Assembly (NCBI RefSeq): GCF_030272615.1 | Contig: NC_081415.1 | Coordinates: 376,541,392-376,605,391 of the forward strand | DNA length: 64,000 nucleotides | Direction: 5' to 3' | Source: Cryptomeria japonica | Lineage: Eukaryota > Streptophyta > Pinopsida > Cupressales > Cupressaceae | Shown: positions 34,495 to 46,700 of the stretch, piece after piece | Position numbering within the stretch: position 1 is the stretch's first letter | Layout of the letters: each line of letters starts with the position of its first letter | Program-made: the position numbers and the translations under genes | Notes under the pieces: generated by a model | What the model was told of the DNA's origin: nothing | What the model saw: only the letters and a program-made list of their open reading frames with translations | Database searches by the model: none

Positions 34495-37400
34495 TGTTGG
34501 GACTAATTAAAACTGAGTCAAGTTTATAGGCCCATTTCAAAAATTTGCCCGGCATTTCCGAATGATTAAAATAAGTCAGTTTGAATGGCCTAGTTAGTAA
34601 GGGGGTAAAATGGAGCCAGTTGATTTTCAGAGGGTAAGGCTCGGGATTCATGTCCCACACCTTTCATTTGGCCTATGCAATGATATGCAACTTTTAGAAT
34701 TCAGTTTGGATAAGTTTACCAGGTACCCATTTCGAGGGGTGAGCTGAAAGTGCATTTTAGGCACAAATGCAAATTTTATGGAGTAGCCTTCTTTAAACAA
34801 TTACATCTTTTGCCCTGTTGATCGTCATGAAAAAATTCAAAATGGATTCAATTGTATGCATTAATGAGAGTCACCCTGCAAAATTTCAGGTCTTGACGAA
34901 TCCATTTGCTCAGTTTTCAAAACCAAATCCGTTTGCAGTTTGTGTGTTTTGGCAAGTCCCTGTTTCGATAGCTAGTCGGAGCCCTGTTTTGCACAATTGT
35001 AAAAATTGCCTCAGTAAGCGTCATGCCAAAGTGTTTCTTCTAGGTTGATGTCGGTATAAATGATGAGCCACGTTTCAAATTTCAAGGCTCTACCAATCCG
35101 TTTGCTCAGTTTTCAAAGCTCAATCCGGTTGTAGTTTGTGATGTTTGCACAAGTGTAAAAATGTCCCGGTGAGCGTCATGTCAGAATGTTTGTTCCGGGC
35201 TAATGTTGGTATAAATGGTGAGCTACATTTCAAATTTCAAGCTTTTATCAATCCGTTTGATCAGTTTTCAAAAGGACTCAATTTGCCATCAAATTCAGTT
35301 ATCCGCACTTCCAGTGTTAGATCAGTTAATGTAGCCGTTTTGGTGAGCGCGCCGTTTGCATCTTGTCAGTTGGGTGATCGAACTGAGAATTCAAAGATTT
35401 AATATGTACTTAAAGGTACCTATGTTACGAATTTGAGAGCCTACGGAGGTCGTTTGATATTTTTGAGAAAGGCATCATGTGTTGCCAGAACATTGACTTC
35501 ATCAGGTCCGCAGTGTCGACAAAGCCAGTTGGCTGTTTTCGGAAATTAATATCTCTTCGCTCGGGACTCATCTTGAGAAACTGTTTGGTATATGTCATCC
35601 TTGTATATTAGAGTACACACCTGTCAGATGGCGAGCTCCAAAATGGTGTTTTGACAGGTTTTAAAATTACGTCTTCGCGATTAAATGCGAAAATTGTGGC
35701 GTAATTGCCTGAAGGTTGTAAAATGCGGATTAATGATCCGAAAATGATGCCGATCGTTTCCAGAGGTGTGTTTGAGGTCCGTGAAGCATTCCAGGGGTCA
35801 ATTGCATGAAAACGAAAAAAAATTTAGTCGGACCCACTGTGGGCCCGACCTGGCTCATGCCTGTGCCGTACTAGTTTATTGGCGACTTTGTTCACTGAGA
35901 GTTTTTTTTCAAAATGTCTAAGTATGGATTGTAATCATGAGACATGTCATGAGGTTTGAAAAGACTGTAGACTTCCAGGCAATTTCAGATTGGCGATTTT
36001 AATGCCAATTTCTCCTCCAGCAACAAATAAGAGATTTAAAAAAAATGCAAATGTATTTTGGAAATAGTGTGGAATGGAGAGGGGATTGATCATCCAGCAA
36101 ATATAATTCGCATAATGAATTCTCTTTCTTTTTGCTGTTCGCGTGGTGTTTGGGTTGAAGAGCCATTTGAAACTGAAACAATGCTTTTGGCAAATAACTT
36201 TACCAGCAGCTCCCCTAAATTCCAGAGAAGGCAAAATAGCTTATGCTTGAATATGCTGGGCCAGATGTTTTACATTGCGTGGGAAAGAGTTCATAGATAA
36301 TGACTTCCTTCCTCCTTCACGTGGCATTGGCAGCCAGTTTTCTTAAAAAAAAGAGATGCATATCGGCTAATGTAAAGCCATCTTCCCAAGCTCAGAGGTA
36401 AATGTTGAAAGGGGGCAGCGATACCATGTTTTAAAACAAATGCCAATTGCCATGTGCACGTGATGTTGAAGGAGGCAGCAGAAGACTTTCATGCACTGTG
36501 GATTGGGCAACGTAACTGTTTGGAGGCAAGTGCTGATTTGTTAACAGCAAATGGCAAATGCACATTGGCAGGTGTAATTCAAATCTATGTTCTGCCAAAG
36601 TTTTCCCTCTGCGTGGTAAAGGAACAATGTGACATGGAGACCCCAGCAGCAATCAAAAATTACTAAAGAAAACATAGCACCTCCCTTCCCCACGTGATAA
36701 GTAGAGGGGGCATTGAAATGTGTTTTAAACAAAGGCCATTGGCAGGTGTAAAAGCCGAACTCCACAACCAAGCTGCCTCCTCCCTGCGTGGAATAGAATA
36801 TAGAGTCTGGAGGGCAGCGATGCCATTTCTTTTAAGCAAATGCAATGATCTGGAAAGACATTTCAAAACCTCCCAATGCAAAGTGCATTATGCAATGTGT
36901 AAATGCTTACTCTCCCTCTATGTGAACCTACAGATTGAAGCATTGAAAATCCAAACAAGATGAAATGTGGCTTTTGAAATAGAAAGAAAATCAATTGCAA
37001 ATAGAAATTTCAGTCATCCTTTTCCTCACGTGAGTATGAATCTTCCAGCATCCTCCTTGTGTGAAAATAGAGGCATTCAAGTTGCAAAAAAGAAAAAAAT
37101 CGCCATGAAAGTCTCAGAAAAGAGCTCCAAAAGTGCAGCTACAGGCAAATCACTTTATCCCACATTGGCTGGGAAGTGGACTTTTTTGGTATTTATAAGC
37201 AAAAACGCACAGTAGTAATATGTCTAGGCCATAAAGGCTTTTGACAAATGGTGCCTATGGGCGCCCAAGGCGGGCCCATGCGCGAGCATGCTTCCCGAGG
37301 CGACGGAGGAGGTGAGTCGACAAAGACCAAGTGGACCCCATGCAGGCATGCTCCCCGAGGCAGATAGGTGAAATTTTGCAGAGGAAGGTCGGGTTAACGA

Positions 37401-38869
37401 GTGAGCAGGTTCGAGATGGATCAACGGGCGCGCTATTTCGCGAAGGGAAGATGCACGTAGTTTAAACCCCATGAAATAGCAAAAGTGAACGAGAGCCGTC
37501 CACGTGGTGCACAGGTGGCAGTCCAGTGGCGATGACATGGCGCTGAGGTGGTGTACACGTGGCGGCCAAGTGACGGATGAGTGAGCGAACATGTGGCAGT
37601 GATGAGGTGTCGTCCCAGGTGGCACCTAGTGGACCCCATCGACCAATCGGAGGCCGCCATGTGGCAAGGCGTCAGTGCACAAATGGAGGCAAAAATTAAA
37701 ATTAAAATGAATAAATGATATAGTTCTGACTATATTAAAATTCAAAATATTTAAATGACTGAGCACAAATGGGAATTAATTCGCCCAGGGTCTAAATTTT
37801 GGCCAAAATATAAAGTATTATATATCACTGGAAAGCTCTCAGAGTGAGGAATTTGATTATGAGGTTAATTTTGACAAATGTGGGATATTTTGGAGGCAGT
37901 TTCCATGGGAACAAAATTCAGTTAGAGAGGAGACACTTGGCAATTCAGTTGCAGATTTGATTTGGTTCCCTCTCCCTTTTATTCCCAATTCTTCTCAGTT
38001 GTAAGGGTTCCAGAAATTTGGAGAATGGCTCCATTTTTTCATGGCTTCCAATTCTGAATATTCTTCCAGATTGTACAGAGAAGGGTTATCCTTTCAGTAA
38101 TGGAGTTCGATTCTTTGCTATAGGTGTTCTTAGCTACAGGTTCTTGTGTATGTAAGGCATGCACAAATTCACACAGAAGTTGTCTCTAGATTTGTATTTT
38201 CATTATATTCAGATCAGATCCTCAAGGAGGATGAGATTTGTTATCTCAAGGAGGTAATTGTGATTGTTTGCAGGGATTCTTCAAGGAAGAATTTAAATTC
38301 TGTAATAAATCATGAATAATGGAATATAGTGTCTGGATTTGATATTTTCTGTGAGTGAGCTGAGTAATGCATTTATGCAAGGCATTAAATGCATGAATAT
38401 TTAATAATGAAGATGGATTTGCAGTATAAGGTTTCATTTATAGTTTAATGAGTGACCCCGTTGCCCTTCAATAAGGCATTGATCTTACAAGTTTGGGGAT
38501 GTCTTTCAGATCAAACATTTAAAAGATAAATCTATTTCCCTTTATGTTTAGGGGTGTGTTCTTCTCATTCCAAGCTCTGTTTTCATTTATGATTTATATA
38601 GATCTAGCCAATCTGTAGTGTGTTCCTAATTTGGTGAGCTTGTGGAATGGTTTGTCTGCTCATTGTTGATGCAGTCTTATGTTTGTGATTGTTGTATTCA
38701 ATGCATCAAAAGGGTGTCCCCCCCTAGGTCTAGCAGAACCTGAAGTGCAGGAGGATCATTAGGATCCTATGTTATGTTGTCCAAGCCCTGAGGTGTTTCA
38801 TTGATTGAGATCGGCTATCTCATAGATAGATTTGCAGGTGTCTTGGGTTATCACTTTTGGTGAACAACA
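34495..38869 (+). mobile_element. Insertion C: solo-LTR-like element, 4375 bp
   Basis: The insertion starts TGTTGGGACT and ends TGAACAACA, flanked by CCAAC at 34490-34494 and 38870-38874, inside the right LTR of B. It holds no gag or pol and no large frame. Its 3' portion has the CCTAGGTCTAGCAGAACC motif at 38723, 146 bases from the end, as in the LTRs of B and D. This indicates a long solo LTR of a related family, inserted in plus orientation. Confidence 0.8.
37200..37690. promoter_or_regulatory. G+C-rich segment with repeated CACGTG-type cores in insertion C
   Basis: This is an island of high G+C in otherwise A/T-rich DNA. It contains ccacgtggtg, acacgtggcgg, several ggtggca and catgtggca cores, and two copies of a gcatgctyccCgaggc block at about 37287 and 37348. 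A TATA-like run (aaaatataaagtattatata) follows at 37806. It resembles an LTR enhancer/promoter with G-box-like sites. No transcript evidence is available. Confidence 0.4.
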
Positions 38870-39350
38870 CCAACTTCTTGGTATCAATCTGTTCCTTGAA
38901 TCCCCAATCTAAATCAAACACAGTGTCGATAATTTCTTTAGTAACCGATACCATATTTTCTTCGGTAGCCTTGCTTCATCGACGGAACCTCCTTTGGTTT
39001 CTTCGATATACCTTCTATCGATGAAAAATAATGTTTTCGATAAGTCCCTTTTTAAGTTCATCGAGGCCCAAGTCTGTTTGATAAATCATCTTATCGATGA
39101 AACATCGATAGGTTTCTTCGATACAATAGGTGTACCATTTCAGTCAAACTAGACATTTCGGTAAGAGGTTAGTGTGTATATCCGATGGCTTTGGTTTGGG
39201 CAATAAATTTTAGGATTCTGATGTCGGTGGAAGTTTCAAGGGTTCTATCAAAATTCTTAAGGGCATGCTTAATTTCATTTTTTTTAAGAACACTTCTGTA
39301 GCTTCAATTAAAACCATGGAATTCTATTGATTTAAATTCAATGCTCAATA

Positions 39351-40312
39351 GGATGGATGACATAATGTACTATTTGAGTGTAGCCAAATACTTTACAAAG
39401 ATAAAGTTGAAGAGTGGATATCATTAGATCAGGATTAGAGAAGGAGATGATTGGAAGACAACAATAAGATAAATGGAGGACTGTATGAATGGTTGGTGAT
39501 GCCTTTTGGGTTAACTAATGCATCGAGTACTTTCATGAGGCTAATGAATGAGGTATTAAAGAGATTTTTGGGTATGTTTGTTGTTGTATATTTGGATGAC
39601 ATTTTGATTTTCAGTAAGACAAAAGAGGAGCATTTGTTGCATTTGAGACAAGTTTTGCAGAGGTTGAGAGAAGAAAAATGATTGATCAATATTAAGAAGT
39701 GTACTTACATGAAGGATAATTTAGTCTATTTGGGATTTGTGTTATCTAAGGATGGTTTGAAGATGGACCATGAGAAAGTAAAAGAAATTCTTGAGTGGCC
39801 TACACTTGAAAGCTTTGGAGAGGTAAGATCATTTCATGGATTGGCTAGATCGAAAGGAATTCAAGTGGACCATCGGAGAAAACAAAAATTTTGAACTGTT
39901 GAAGCAGAAAGTGACTTATTTAGCTTTATCTTATTTTAATAAAGCATTTAAAGTAGTTTGTGCTGAAAGTGGAACAAAAATAGGAGCAGTCTTGAGTTAG
40001 GAAGGGAGAGCAGTAGCTTATTTCAGTGATAAATTGAATGATGCCCAGAGGAGATATTCAATGTATGATCAGGAGTTTTATGCAGTAGTTCAAGACTTGA
40101 AGAAGTGGAGACATTACATGTTTCCTAAGGAGATTGTGTTGTATACAGATCATCAATCTTTGCGGTATTTAAACAATCAAGGTAAGTTGAATCAGAGACA
40201 TATGAGATGGGTAGAGTTTTTGCATAGTTCTACCTTTGTGTTGAAGCATAGAAGTGGAAAATCTAACAAAGTTGTTGATGCATTGAGTAGAAGAAAGTAT
40301 TTGCTGACATAG
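39351..40312 (+). pseudogene. Chromovirus H: remainder of reverse transcriptase and RNase H
   Basis: The segment continues the RT cut at 19048. It has AKYFTKIKLKSGYH, a TAG for Gln, [13 protein letters not shown], the catalytic YLDDILIFS box (about 39588-39614) and thumb motifs YLGFVLSKDGLK and EWPT. A frameshift lies near 39465 and a deletion after SFHGLA removes the end of the thumb. RNase H follows at 39945-40310 (AVAYFSDKLNDAQRRYS, YDQEFYAVV, YTDHQSLRYL, SNKVVDALSRR). Its first catalytic Asp, expected in C-D-A-S, reads C-A-E-S. Confidence 0.9.
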
Positions 40313-41805
40313 ATGAGAGTGACATCATTAGGATTTGAGGAATTCAAGACTTTGTATGATGATGACCCAGATTTTGCAGAACCTTGGAAAGCATGTAGAG
40401 AACCGGTTATGGTAGATCGAAGCAAGTGGTTGGATAACTTCATTTAGGATGGGATGTTATTCAGAGGAGTTCAGTCGTGCATACCTAAGAGTTATATGAT
40501 GGGGAATCTGATAAAGAAGAAACACAGTGGAGGATTCGCTGGACATTTTAGTATTGACAAAATAGTAGCATTGGTGAGTGAGCAATTCTTTTATCCCTAG
40601 ATTCATTAGGATGTTAAGAAATATGTGCAAATTTGTAGAGTTTGTCAAGTTGCAAAGGGTAGTAGTCAGAATGTGGGATTGTATAAACCTTTGACAGTAC
40701 CAGTAAGACCTTGGGAGGATATAAGCATGTATTTTGTACTTGGGTTGCCTAAAACACCGATAGGGAATGATTCGATAATTGTGGTAGTGCATAGATTCTT
40801 GAAGATGGCTCATTTCATACCCTATAAGAAGAAATCAGATGCATTACATGTAGTAGACCTATTTTTCAAGGAAGTAGTGAGATTGCATGGATTTCCTAGG
40901 AGCACAATTTTAGATAGAGACACTAAGTTTGTTGGCTATTTTTGGAGAACACTTTGGAAGAAGATGAAGACAGATTTGAAGTTCAATTCTACTTTTCATC
41001 CACGAACTGATGGACAGACAAAAGTAGTTAACTAAAGTTTGGGAAATTTGTTGAGATGTTTAGTTGGAGATAAAACCAGAAGTTAGGATTTGATCCTTGC
41101 ACAAGCAGAGTTTGCCTACAACAATTCAGTAAATAGGAGTACCAGAAGAACACCTTTTGAGATTGTTACTGGAGTGCATCCTAGAGGTATATCAGAATTA
41201 AGAGACATTAGCAGTGAAGATTGAAGAAGTTCAGAAGTAGAAGACTTTCCGAATCACATATTCAAGTTAAGAAGCATTTGGAAGACATAAATATCAAGTA
41301 TAAGGAGAAGGCAAATGAGAAGAGGAGACATAAGGAATTTGAAGTTGGTGATGAAGTGATGGTATGTTTGAGAAAAGAGAGATTCCAAGTTGGAACTTAT
41401 AACAAATTGGAGATGAAAAATTTTGGACCTTGCAGGATTTTGAGGAAGTTTGGTTCTAGAAATGCATATGAAGTGGAGTTACTAGATAGTCTAAGTATTT
41501 CACCTCTATTTAATATTGCAGATATTCATGAGTATGATGAACCAGAATTCAGTGAGGACAGTATTGCAAACTTGGAGAAATAGTTGCCCCAGAAGGAACC
41601 AGATCAGATTGAAAAAATTTTGGACAGTGGGATTGGGCATAGTACCCGAAGCAGACAGTATAAGGAGTATCTAGTGAAGTGGAAGGACAAACCAGTTGAA
41701 GATTCATCTTGGGTTTCTCAGGTAGAGGTAGACCGCCTTGGTTTTCCTCTTAGCCGAGAAAAGTTAGAGACACACTTTTTCAATAACCCCATACGTCTAA
41801 TGTAG
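40313..41805 (+). pseudogene. Chromovirus H: integrase with chromodomain
   Basis: The zinc-binding HHCC module is at 40520-40660 (KKHSGGFAGHFS ... CRVCQVAKG). The catalytic core reads [10 protein letters not shown], where the expected first Asp is Tyr; ILDRDTKF keeps the second Asp; TDGQTKVVN has Lys for the catalytic Glu. The C-terminal part (41221-41583) has NKLEMKNFGPCRIL and ends in a TAG at 41581. A chromodomain follows in the same frame (41584-41805: IEKILDSG, YKEYLVKWKDKP, EDSSWVSQ). The chromodomain, which targets integration to modified histone H3, identifies H as a chromovirus. With two of three catalytic residues replaced it cannot integrate. Confidence 0.9.
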
Positions 41806-42832
41806 GAGCATCCCTGATTCATAGCAATCTTGCATCAACCAAAAACATTTTCCTTTTTGTTTTTCTTTTTGTTTGCAGTTTCAGCATTTTTTCCTCTATA
41901 TCCCAGTTTTGTCTCATCGGATCCTATGGAGTTGGATTCTACTTGAAGACTTGATCATCTTTATTATTTCTAGACAACATTGCATTTGGATCATTTTTTG
42001 ACAAGATATCGCTATCAGTTTCCTTGACAGTTTCTTGTTACCGGTTGCCTAGACCTATTTTTCTAATCTACCGGAACCACCTTCCCAAGCTTGCAGAGCT
42101 TTGGGTGTTGATTTTGATGTTCCTTGGCCAACCTCTTCCTGCGATCTACACTTCATCCTTTGGATTTTTTGGAGGAACCTCTTGGCAGAGGCCGACCTTG
42201 TTGATTTTACACGTTAGGTCTTGTTATTCGGGTTTTGATCCCTTGGATCACATATATAAATATATTTGTGCATTAGAATGTAACAATAAAAAAATAAAGT
42301 AGCTAGACTAAGCATAGAAGATAGATCTTAAGATCAAATGTCCCGCTTGTGAACAATTTTGTACTTTGAGCATATTTTAGCAGGCCTCTGAGACGGTTTC
42401 TGTAACCCGGTTGTTACTGGTTGGTTGTGAAAAGAGCTAAATTTATGTTTTGCAAAATTTTGGTCACTCGGTAAATTTTGGTTTTTCTGGATTTATCTTG
42501 CCCTCTATTGAAGTTTCAAGGTTTAGGGTTTTAGGGGCTGTGATTTCTGATTAAGACTTGTAAAAGAAAAACCTTGAACCTATTATGTTCCATCGTTACC
42601 TTTTTCCACTGAAGCCAAGGGTCGGTTGTCGTTGGCGGGGTCATCATAATTCCTAAGTGTTAAATTGTGTTCGACCGGTCCCTCTATGGTTTTTCCTAAG
42701 TTGTAAAAAAAAAATTTCCTATGGTCGGTCCCTTTTAATATTTATGTCTACGGTTATAAATTTTCCTAAGTCTAATATTTTTAATAATTCAGCTGGTGGA
42801 TAAAGGCAGGATATATCTGATGGTCTGCGCTT
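41806..42832. other. Chromovirus 3' untranslated region and possible 3' LTR; no gene
   Basis: The sequence after the chromodomain stop has pyrimidine-rich stretches, a TATA-like catatataaata at about 42248 and a following aacaataaaaaaataaag. This would suit an LTR promoter and poly(A) region. No second LTR is available for comparison because H is 5'-truncated, so I do not set LTR boundaries. Confidence 0.35.
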
Positions 42833-43218
42833 CCCCGTGGTCAAAGGTGCAAGGAAGATAAAGACTGTGGCATCACGGGATGATGCCACTTGTCCTCGAT
42901 GGAGAAGGGTGAGCCGACGGGTTGACCTTTAAAACCTTTGATGTTATTGGTTCCCAACAGGTAAAACACAAGTTACTAAGGATGTATGTTTCTGCACTTG
43001 CTTATATTGAATAATGATGTTTTAATCTTGGTCCAAGAAGTGCTCAAGAGTTAGTCGTCATTGGTTAGTGATCATTGCGGTTGGAAAGTAAACAAAGAGA
43101 AGATCCAACAGTTTTCATAACCCCGTGATCCAGAGATGCAAGGAGATTATGGACTGCGGCATCACGAGATGATGCCACGTGTCCAAGGCGAGCCAAGGAA
43201 AGCCGATGGTGGGGTCAC
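42833..43218. repeat. Direct repeat with ACGTGTC-type element, offset 288 bp
   Basis: A block of about 100 bases (ccccgtgg..., actg[tc]ggcatcac, gatgatgccac, gccgacgg/gccgatgg) at 42833 recurs at 43121. The second copy contains gccacgtgtcc, a G-box/ABRE-like core; the first has gccacttgtcc. It lies upstream of the ORF at 43796 and could be part of a U3. Confidence 0.55.
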
Positions 43219-43795
43219 TTAAAGTGGAGAAATAAGAGATGCGTTGGATATGCCACATCATGCTAAGGGTGGACCCGCTTGCCACATTGGAAGGAAAATG
43301 TCAGATTGACTAGTTTGGTCCATGAGATTTGCTAGCATGAAAGATGATCAACGGTCAGGTTTTAAACTTTTCAAATGCAAGTAAGAGCCATTGTTTTGCT
43401 CGCACGAGTAATAATGGCGGATGAGAAATTGGCGTTTCATTCTAGGTGATAATAAAAGAACTCTCAAAGCTATTTTGGATTCATAAAGAGATTCATAGCG
43501 TTTCAAAGGACATCCTCGTGGCTGAAGAAGATTGAGATAGTTTCAACACAAAATTGTTATTCCCCTAGTGTAATCAAAGCAATAAGTTCATCTGAGATTT
43601 TTCATCTATTTGAAGCAATTGATGTTGTAAATTATGCACAAAATTTTAGGATAAGAGTTTCAAATGTTCTAGGGTTAGAAGCTAAATAGAGAAAGGTGAA
43701 ATTTGCTTGAATTATTATTGTAATTTAAATCTTTTGTTAGCCCTAGTCTTTTCCTTCCCAATTTAAGGTTGTAGTAGAAAACCCTAGTTCAAAAG

Positions 43796-46700
43796 ATGTC
43801 TCCCTCATGAAAAATATCAAGACAGACTGAATACCTCAAGAGAAATATTTATGATGATTTTTTGGACCAATTGAAGCCCTTGACAAATGATATATACCAG
43901 GGGCACAAAATTGTTCGTGGAAAAACCCGAGGAGAAAGGTTAACTAATAAAGCATACCGCTTGGCGGATGCTAGTATACCAATGATCGGGTTAGAGATGT
44001 TCAAATTATGGTATGGACAGAGAAACTTACATTCCCCACTCTCAATTCCCTGGCAATATGATTCGGGAAAATTAGTGATGTCGAGTGCGTTCATGGATGT
44101 CGACATTCTTAAGGTTGTTGCAAACAGATATGACCCTATCTCGAGGGTTATAAGGGGAAATGAAGGAGAAACTCTGTTGACAATCAGAAGAGAAGAAATC
44201 CAAGATATTTTTGACTTATATGAACCATCTGCTAACCTGGTGAAAGTAGATTTGAATGAGTTAAAGGTATAGTATTATAAAATGAAGGATTTCATTAGAA
44301 GAAATTTTCTTCCAATGCATTTGGCTAGAGAAGGAAATACAACATATTACATTGGCCTTAGTTCAAAGGAGTCATTCCCTATTGGTTCTTTTTCTCCTTG
44401 TTTTCAGGCTACCTTTTTCTCTGTGTGTCAGATATTGGGTTTCAATCCAATTGCAGTTATGCCACCTGATTTCATGTATATGGTCATGTAAATTCAACAT
44501 CTGGATTATACACTGGTTTTTTACTTCACCCCATACCTTGAAGATAAGATTCATGAGGGGTTACAGGATATTAAAAATGAAGTGGCGAGTCCTAAATTCT
44601 ACTAGTATTCCTTGTTCATGCACATTTTCCTATATAGGAACACAGATTAGTTTTAAGGTACAATGAACCTCAAGAGGAAAATTGACAATAAGGAAATTCC
44701 AATGCAACTTTGGAGCACAGATATGTCCTTGGATAGATAGGAGGCTAGTTTTGTGAGATTTGATAACAACTTTGATTCTAAGTTAACACAAAGGTTGATA
44801 GTGACCCACCAAGGATCCCCAAGGAGTAGCATGATTTTGTAATTCCTAAAGAGAGGTTGCCACTTTTGAGGATTGAGCACAATTGGGGGGATTTCATCCC
44901 TTATCCTATTAGCACTGTTATTAGAATCTATGGTTTTTCTGCTCAACCACATGTATTGCCTTTTAATATTCCTTTGAGAATGGGTTTTACTAAAGTAATG
45001 TGGTAGATAGGGTGCATTTGTGATAAGGAATTAAAAGGAAAAGGAAAAGGAACAATTTTCCCTGATTATACTATCATCCCATATTTTGTGATTCTAAAAG
45101 GAGGATATGAGAATTTTGACAAATTCTTTGCACCATATCATTTAGGGGTGAGCATAGCTAGACATAGTGACCTAGAGGGGTTTAACAACACTTTCAAGAT
45201 AAGAATAAAAGGAGGTATGTTCCCTCATGAGAATAACTATCTGGAGGATATAATTAGAAATGAGTTTGATTCCATGACTTGGGAGTGGAGGAAAGAGAAA
45301 TGGATAATTTTCAGGAAGTTATGGGATGCAGTTCAAAAAATGGATCCAAGCTATGATCCAACAAGAGATTTTAGTCCATTTTGGGCTAAAGTTGATTTTG
45401 TTATGAATAATTTTGATGAACTTATTGCACTGAAGGAGAAGAAGGCCAAACTTGAAGAAGTTCATGGCCGAAAAATTGAAAGAAGAGATGTACATCGTCC
45501 AACACCCATCACTGTGGAGGAATCAGTTTTGATTCATCAAAAGGGGAAGCAACAGTCAATCTCATGACCTGTTTTGCCTCAAAGAATAGATGGCATGGTA
45601 GAAATGAGACTTGTTTATGATTCTTCTCAAAAGAGAGCAAGAGAAGAAACAAGAGATGAAGAAGAGAGCAGCAGCGAGAGTGGAGGGTTAGTGAGGAGAA
45701 AAGGTAAAAGGATAATGAAGACAGAGCCTTCCCCAAAGATGCAAATCAATCCTTTTAAAGGAGTCAAGATCATTGATCTTGAAGACTCAGATAGAATTCC
45801 TTTTCCACCACCTATGCCCTATTCACCTATAAGGTGGGATGAATAACAAATGGAGGAAGATACATTTGTAGCAACAAGTGCAGAAATGCAAATTGGTATT
45901 CCTCTTTTTCACCCTAATCTAGAGTTGGGCCTCACTCCTTTAGATAGTCAGGGTAAAGCTTTTAGGGATGCAAGGAAGGAGGCATGTGATAAGTTTCTTG
46001 AAGATGATACTTTTATGAGAAGCCTGGCCTTTTTCAAATTAGTATGGAAGATTAGAAGTGTTGGGAAAAAGGCCTAAAGGCCAGATAGGTCTGATCAAGA
46101 AAATCAGGAAGAGGTCAAGAATCAAATGATGGAAGAATTCAAGAGAATCACTGCACACGAGGGTAGGATGATTATAAGTCAGGCTGGAATTCTAATTTTA
46201 GCAGAATGGGACATAGCAGATGTAGTGGCCTTTGATGTTATTACAAAATCAAAGGGCCAAAAATTCAGTTAAGAGGAGAAAGCAAGGTTGGCATTGAAAG
46301 GATCAAATTTTGTAGATGATTATGCAACCTTGGCAATATGGGAATTAGAGGAAGGATCTAGAAAGCCTAAAATTGGTGACCTAAACCACAACTTAAGGGG
46401 AGTCCTTATTGTAAAAAGAGAATCTAACACATCAAGTGTGGAGGATATAAAGTTGAATGTTGATGTTGCTAAATTAACTCATGAAACTTCAAAAAGAGAA
46501 GCATTGGAAAAGGCAGAGTTAATGAGAAAATTTGATAAGCTTTTCAATGATTACAATGTAGCTCAACAGAGGTGTGTGGAGTTCAAAATGATAGTGCAAC
46601 TCCTTGAGCAAGGATAGATAAATGTCTCCTCCTCTACACTTACAGGGACATCAGCGCCATCAGCATCTAGGTCATCACCTATTATCCATGAAGAAGAAAC

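Larger units (their letters stand above)
19049..39350 (-). mobile_element. Element B: Tat/Ogre-like Ty3/gypsy element with 5.4-kb ORF-bearing LTRs
   Basis: This 20,302-bp insertion splits the RT gene of chromovirus H. It is bounded by direct repeats 19049-24460 and 30968-39350, which start tgttggat.tcaaatcaac and end atgctcaa[ct]a, and by target duplication GGATG (19044-19048 and 39351-39355). Deleting the insertion restores the host frame LPRM-DD. In minus orientation the order is LTR, PBS, gag, retropepsin, extra RNase H, RT, RNase H, integrase, LTR. The right LTR carries a 4375-bp nested insertion (C) and a 1.3-kb deletion. Pol has stops, an E-to-K change in integrase and an internal RT deletion, so B is dead. 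Confidence 0.92.
30968..39350 (-). repeat. 5' LTR of element B (right copy, interrupted)
   Basis: It matches 19049-24460 along its length. It is split by insertion C (34495-38869), lacks the equivalent of about 22735-24054 (1.3 kb, including the ORF's start and most ATCGATGAAA motifs) and lacks about 100 bp carrying the TATA element near 31790. Both ends read TA instead of CA (tattgg at 30968; caata at 39350). Scattered substitutions separate it from the left copy, so B is not a recent insertion. Confidence 0.9.

Noticed and set aside
35947-37215. Open frames of 60-100 codons within insertion C
   Set aside because: Short, overlapping on both strands, without domain motifs; the segment is best explained as non-coding LTR.
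42941-42959. A TGTT...CCCAACA string considered as an LTR boundary of locus D or chromovirus H
   Set aside because: No matching second copy and no target duplication with the 48715 end (ggttg) could be found, so no boundary was called.
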